A stretch of DNA of 64,000 bases from Adiantum capillus-veneris (taxonomy: Eukaryota > Streptophyta > Polypodiopsida > Polypodiales > Pteridaceae), in assembly GCA_014529385.2 (NCBI GenBank), contig CM043947.1, forward strand, positions 104,435,811 through 104,499,810. The letters run 5' to 3'. Below are positions 60,330-64,000 of the stretch, piece by piece (the first letter of the stretch is position 1; each line of letters begins with the position of its first letter). The notes under the pieces are model-generated. The model saw nothing but the letters and a program-made list of their open reading frames with translations, made no database searches and was not told the origin of the DNA. A program made the position numbers and the translations under genes.

Positions 60330-61875
60330 CCGAACGTTTCTTTGTGGCATAGCCGGTTAGGACATATGTCCAAGAAGGGAATGGAAATCTTGTCTCGTTC
60401 TGGGTATTTTACCTGGCTTTTCATTTAATGATTTTGAATTCTGTGAACATTGTTTGTATGGTAAGCAAACACAATAGCCACATAAGCATAGAAGTAGTAG
60501 AAGAGCTACACAGTTGGCACTTGTTCATAGTGATTTGTGTGGACCTATGCCTAACCTATCTCTAGGGGGAGCTTCTTACTTTATGACATTTATAGATGAT
60601 TACTCGAGGAAAGTATGGGTTTACTTTCTCAAGCACAAGGATGAAGCGTTTAGTGTTTTCAAAAAGTTTGTGACACTTGTGGAGAATCAGAGTGGCAAGA
60701 AGCTTAAATGCTTACGCACTGACAATGGTGGAGAGTATGTTTCAAAGGCCTTTCAGGACTTTTGTGAGTCAAAAGGTATAAAACGTGAACTTACTGCTCC
60801 TTACAATCCTCCTCAAAATGGTGTTGCTGAGAGGATGAATAGGACCATACAAGAGAAGGTCAGAAGTATGTTGTCTAATGCACAGCTGCCAAATGGGTTT
60901 TGGGCTGAAGCTGTATCAACAGCTGTTCATCGTGTAAATAGATCTCCTAGCAAGGTTTTGCAGAAGGATTCAGTGCCAGAGATGGTATGGTCAGGAAAAA
61001 TGCCCTCATACAAGCATCTCAAAGTCTTTGGCTGTGAGGCATATACTCACGTTCCAAAGGAATTTAGGAACAAACTTGAGCCAAAGAGTAGAAAGTGCAT
61101 CTTTCTAGGCAATGGTAATTCTGGTGAGATGGGGTACAGACTTTGGGATCCTGAATCCAGAAAGGTTGTCCGCAGCAATGATGTTCACTTTAATGAATCC
61201 AAATATCATTCTAAACCAGAGAGGGTTGAGGAGATTAGAAGAGTTGTCTTCCAAGAATATGGACATGCACGTGCAAGACAAAATGTTAGGGCTCAAGAGG
61301 AGCAAGGACAGGATAGAGTGGAACCACACGTTGTGGTTGAGCCTGAGCCACCTATTGTGCATAGATCTGGACGTGTCACGCGACCTCCTGATAGGTTTGT
61401 TCCATCTATGAACTATGTCATGTTGACTGATTGCAATGAGCCTTCATGTTACAAGGAAGCAGTGCAAATGAAGGACTCCGGGAATTGGCAATTGGCCATG
61501 CTGTCAGAGATGATAGCTCTACATAAAAACAAGACATGGAAGCTAGTTAAATTACCACAGGGCAAAAAGGCTCTACCTTGTAAATGGGTTTACAGGTATA
61601 AGATCACTGCTCATGATAGTCAGCCAAAGTACAAAGCAAGGCTTGTTGCCAAGGGCTTTAAGCAAGAACAAGGCATTGACTTTGATGAAGTCTTCTCTCC
61701 GGTGGTCAAGATGACTACATTGAGATGCTTTCTTGCATTGGTTGCCATATTAGATTTGGTGTTGCACCAAATGGATGTCAAGACAACGTTCTTGCATGGT
61801 GATTTAGATGTGGAAATTTACATGAGGCAGCCAGAAGGGTTTGTTGAGAAAGGCAAGGAAGATTGGGTATGCTAG
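60330..61875 (+). pseudogene. pol: Nested copia integrase and RT start
   Basis: Pre-integrase finger (LWHSRLGHMSKKGMEIL ... CEHCLYGKQ) with a one-base shift near 60405 and a stop near 60475, then a clean 453-codon frame from 60514. Integrase core: VHSDLCGPM (D), RTDNGGEYVS (D), NGVAERMNRT (E). RT begins with NWQLAMLSEMIALHKNKTW, KARLVAKGFKQEQGIDFDE and MDVKTTFLHGDL. TAG at 61873 interrupts just before the SLYGLKQ motif. Confidence 0.9.
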
Positions 61876-62937
61876 TTGTTAAAGAGTCTTTATGGCTTAA
61901 AACAATCACCGAGGGCATGGTACCATAAAATCCACAAGTTTATGCTTTCTCAAGGCTACAAATGTAGTGAGTTCGATCACCGTCTATATACAAAGAAGGC
62001 TAAGGATGGTAGTTGGCTGATCCTTATTTTGTATGTGGATGACATGTTGATTGCTGGCAAGCACTTGGAAGAAATTTTAGCTTTGAAGTCAAAGATGGCA
62101 AAATTGTTTGACATGAAAGACATGGGTGAGGCAAGTCATATACTTGGTATGCGCATTGAGAGCGACAGATCAAAGAAGTTGATTTGGTTATCTCAAACAG
62201 AGTATATTGACAAGGTTTTGCAACGTTTCAATATGGAGAAGGGAAAGGCACTGAGTGTTCCATTGCCACCATATGTGAAACTTAGCAAACAAGATTTTCC
62301 TGTGTCTGAGGAAGAACATGCTGAAATGGATAAGATTCCATATGCGTCTGCAGTGGGTAGTTTGATGTATGCAATGATTGCTACTCGCCCAGACATTGCA
62401 TTTGCAGTGGGAGTAGTAAGTCGATACATGTCAAACCCAGGCAAGAAACATTGGGAGGCAGTGAAAGGAATATTGAGATACCTGAAAGCTACAAAGAGTA
62501 TGCGTATATGCTATGGGAGTCAGGAGCTAAGTGTAAAGGGTTTTACAGACTCAGATTATGCAAGTGACTTAGACAACCGAAGGTCTACGTCAGGGTATGT
62601 CTTTACATTGGCTGGTGGAGCAGTATCATGGCGTTCTAGATTACAAGATTGTGTTACTCAGTCTACTACAGAGGCTGAATATGTTGCAGCATCAGAGGCA
62701 TGCAAAGAATAAATTTGTCTTAATAGACTAGTAACAGATTTGGGAATCAAAGAAGAGATTGTGAAGATTGTGATAGTCAAAGTGCTATACAATTGGCTCG
62801 CAATCCAGTTTATCACTCAAAGACAAAGCATGTGGATGTGAAGTATCATTTCATCAGGGAAATGCTCGAGAATAAGCAACTTCAACTTGTCAAAGTTCAC
62901 ACCACAGAAAATCCTGCTGATCTACTTACAAAATGAC
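61876..62937 (+). pseudogene. pol: Nested copia RT end and RNase H
   Basis: SLYGLKQSPRAWYHKI, the intact catalytic box ILYVDDMLIAG, then GSLMYAMIATRPDIAFAVG. RNase H: FTDSDYASDLDNRRSTSGYV and TEAEYVAASEA. TAA at 62710 and a small deletion near 62770 break the last part (QSAIQLARNP-type and SKTKHVDVKYHFIREM-type pieces in shifted frames). The end is LTK followed by TGA near 62934. Confidence 0.9.
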
Positions 62938-63076
62938 TTCCCTCAGAGAGCTTTGCGCATTTTCGCAAGCAGTTAGGTGTAGGGTAGTACATCACTTCTC
63001 TACATCTCTTGTATATTAGCTTGTATAGTAGCTTCTCTCACACTTAAAGTACCACATTGGACTTTAAGTGGGAGGT
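62938..63076 (+). other. Nested copia 3' untranslated region with polypurine tract
   Basis: Ends AAGTGGGAGGT at 63066-63076, directly before the 3' LTR. Confidence 0.8.
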
Positions 63077-63268
63077 TGTTGGGGTATAAAGCCCAATGTG
63101 GTCGCCCAGGTAAGTGGGCGGGCCGCCAGGTATGTACACATATTCTTTTGTAAAAACCTAATAAGAACTCACTATGCTCTACACATTACAGTAGAGCGAG
63201 TTCACCATATCGTCGTGCTCTTCTTCTCGCACTCTCTCTTGCGTCGCACTTCCGCTCGTACTCCTTCA
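63077..63268 (+). repeat. 3' LTR of nested copia
   Basis: 192 bp, five transitions from the 5' LTR. Confidence 0.92.
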
Positions 63269-63882
63269 ACTAGTAGTAGCAAGTTGATTAATAATAGATT
63301 TGAAAGATTCAATATGTCCTGTCATGGCAATACCAACTTCATATTGTAACTTGCTAAGCAACCCTCTCAAATAAAGTATTTCTGTAACAAATTTCTTCTG
63401 AAAGTTTGCAATAAGGTACTTCCATACGTCGTGGGAAGAAGGTAGTTCATACATATCAAGCAAGAGAGAATCAGTAAGAGCTGAAAGAATATACCAATGA
63501 GCTTCTTTATCACGTCGTTGCCAATCCGTATAGGCAACATTCCAATCTTCAAATATAGGTCCTTCACTGATAACCACGTTATCATTATCCGTATCAACAG
63601 GCTGAGGCAAACAAACACCATTTCCAAGAACAACATTAGAGAGTTCATTGCCTTCAAGAATTAACAACATATTTGCTTTCCAGCCTGGAAATCCTTGGCC
63701 TTGGAAAGGAGGAACTGAACGGGAAAGCCATTGACGAGAATAGTCATAGCCATATCTTGTTGCGAGAAGATGTATAAGATAAGATCATAGAATCTGCACA
63801 CCATATATGGTGAAATCCTCAATTGAGAATGAGAGAAATATGAGGAGAAGGAACGTCCAAAGAGGTGAGAGACGTCACCCAA
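63269..63882 (-). pseudogene. gag: Outer copia gag, N-terminal part
   Basis: On the - strand: LVNGFPVQFLLSKAKDFQAG (63882 frame), then a stop and frame change near 63665, and WNVAYTDWQRRDKEAHWYIL, DMYELPSSHDVWKYL, LRGLLSKLQYEVGIAMTGH and FKSIINQLATTS up to the nested insertion. The gag continues at 57720 as TGDFVPQKQLITLLL, so the nested element split this gene. Confidence 0.82.
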
Positions 63883-64000
63883 AAAAGGAAGGTAAAGGAG
63901 ACGTTAATAATAAAAGAGTCCTCAAAATAGAGTGGCGTGAGACGCAAGATTGACGGCCACAATACGAATAGTAAAAAGCTAAATTTTATCGAAAAAGTTA
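63883..64000 (-). other. Outer copia 5' leader or start of LTR
   Basis: Upstream of the outer gag on the - strand; the 5' LTR is expected here or just outside the window. No matching LTR sequence is seen within it. Confidence 0.4.

Larger units (their letters stand above)
57722..63268 (+). mobile_element. Nested Ty1/copia retrotransposon
   Basis: A 5.5-kb element with 192-bp LTRs (TGTTGGGG to CTCCTTCA), a tRNA-Met-type primer site after the 5' LTR, gag, protease, integrase, RT and RNase H in normal copia order, and a purine tract before the 3' LTR. The LTRs differ at five of 192 positions, all transitions, so it is fairly young. In-frame stops and at least two frameshifts break the polyprotein. 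It sits in the outer copia gag. Confidence 0.92.
54515..64000 (-). mobile_element. Ty1/copia retrotransposon (outer, interrupted)
   Basis: A Tnt1-like copia element on the - strand: gag at the right (63266-63882), zinc knuckles and protease at 56922-57695, integrase at 55966-56718, RT/RNase H remnant at 54910-55821, and a 3' LTR at 54515-54659. It is split between 57722 and 63268 by a younger copia element. Its 5' LTR lies at or beyond the window end. Confidence 0.85.

Overview
This window looks like nuclear DNA of a land plant, dense in transposons. It holds Ty1/copia elements of the plant Tnt1 type, a Ty3/gypsy element with an extra ORF between pol and the 3' LTR, GT-AG introns and long minisatellite arrays. 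I see no ordinary single-copy host gene. The species cannot be told from the sequence; the cargo types make a non-seed plant possible, but that is only inference.

Layout. (1) 1-3836 and 40553-47955 are the two halves of one old, broken Ty3/gypsy element on the + strand: gag, protease, RT, RNase H, integrase, a spacer with four evenly spaced palindromes, a post-pol ORF with a coiled coil, and a 3' LTR at 47267-47955. (2) 3837-40552 is a 36,716-bp insertion inside the RT domain of that element. It has 16-bp perfect terminal inverted repeats (AAGACCATATTAGGTA) and is flanked by a 4-bp duplication AACT. Joining the flanks with one AACT copy restores an uninterrupted RT frame across the junction, so both ends are fixed to the base (give or take the usual TIR/TSD ambiguity). 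This giant DNA transposon is the main discovery here. (3) 48028-54386 is a gag-only LTR element on the - strand with 2.08-kb LTRs. (4) 54515 to the window end is a - strand Ty1/copia element, split by (5) a younger + strand copia element at 57722-63268.

Inside the giant element. A 1075-codon intact ORF on the - strand beside the left end resembles plant DUF7869-type proteins and has a D-D-E-like pattern; it is the likely transposase. On the + strand follow a broken ParB-like plus DNA-methylase-like gene (25.4-28.1 kb), a SET-domain exon (30.7-31.2 kb), and two HAD/CTD-phosphatase-like genes (31.9-33.1 and 37.0-37.8 kb). Most of the rest is built from variants of one 20-bp core, TTGGACAAGTGGTGGACCTT. 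These form a higher-order satellite of alternating 425- and 442-bp monomers at 12.25-21.37 kb. The core points one way in the left and middle parts and the opposite way from about 34.07 kb to the right end. Every cargo coding block starts just after a good splice acceptor, and the SET block has no Met codon at all, so the arrays probably lie in introns.

How it may work (inference): the DUF7869-type protein moves the element, the arrays may hold its binding sites or act as regulatory introns, and the cargo (DNA-methylase-like, histone-methyltransferase-like and phosphatase-like proteins) may adjust host chromatin or transcription. The transposase frame is intact while at least two cargo genes carry frameshifts, so this copy may be only partly functional.
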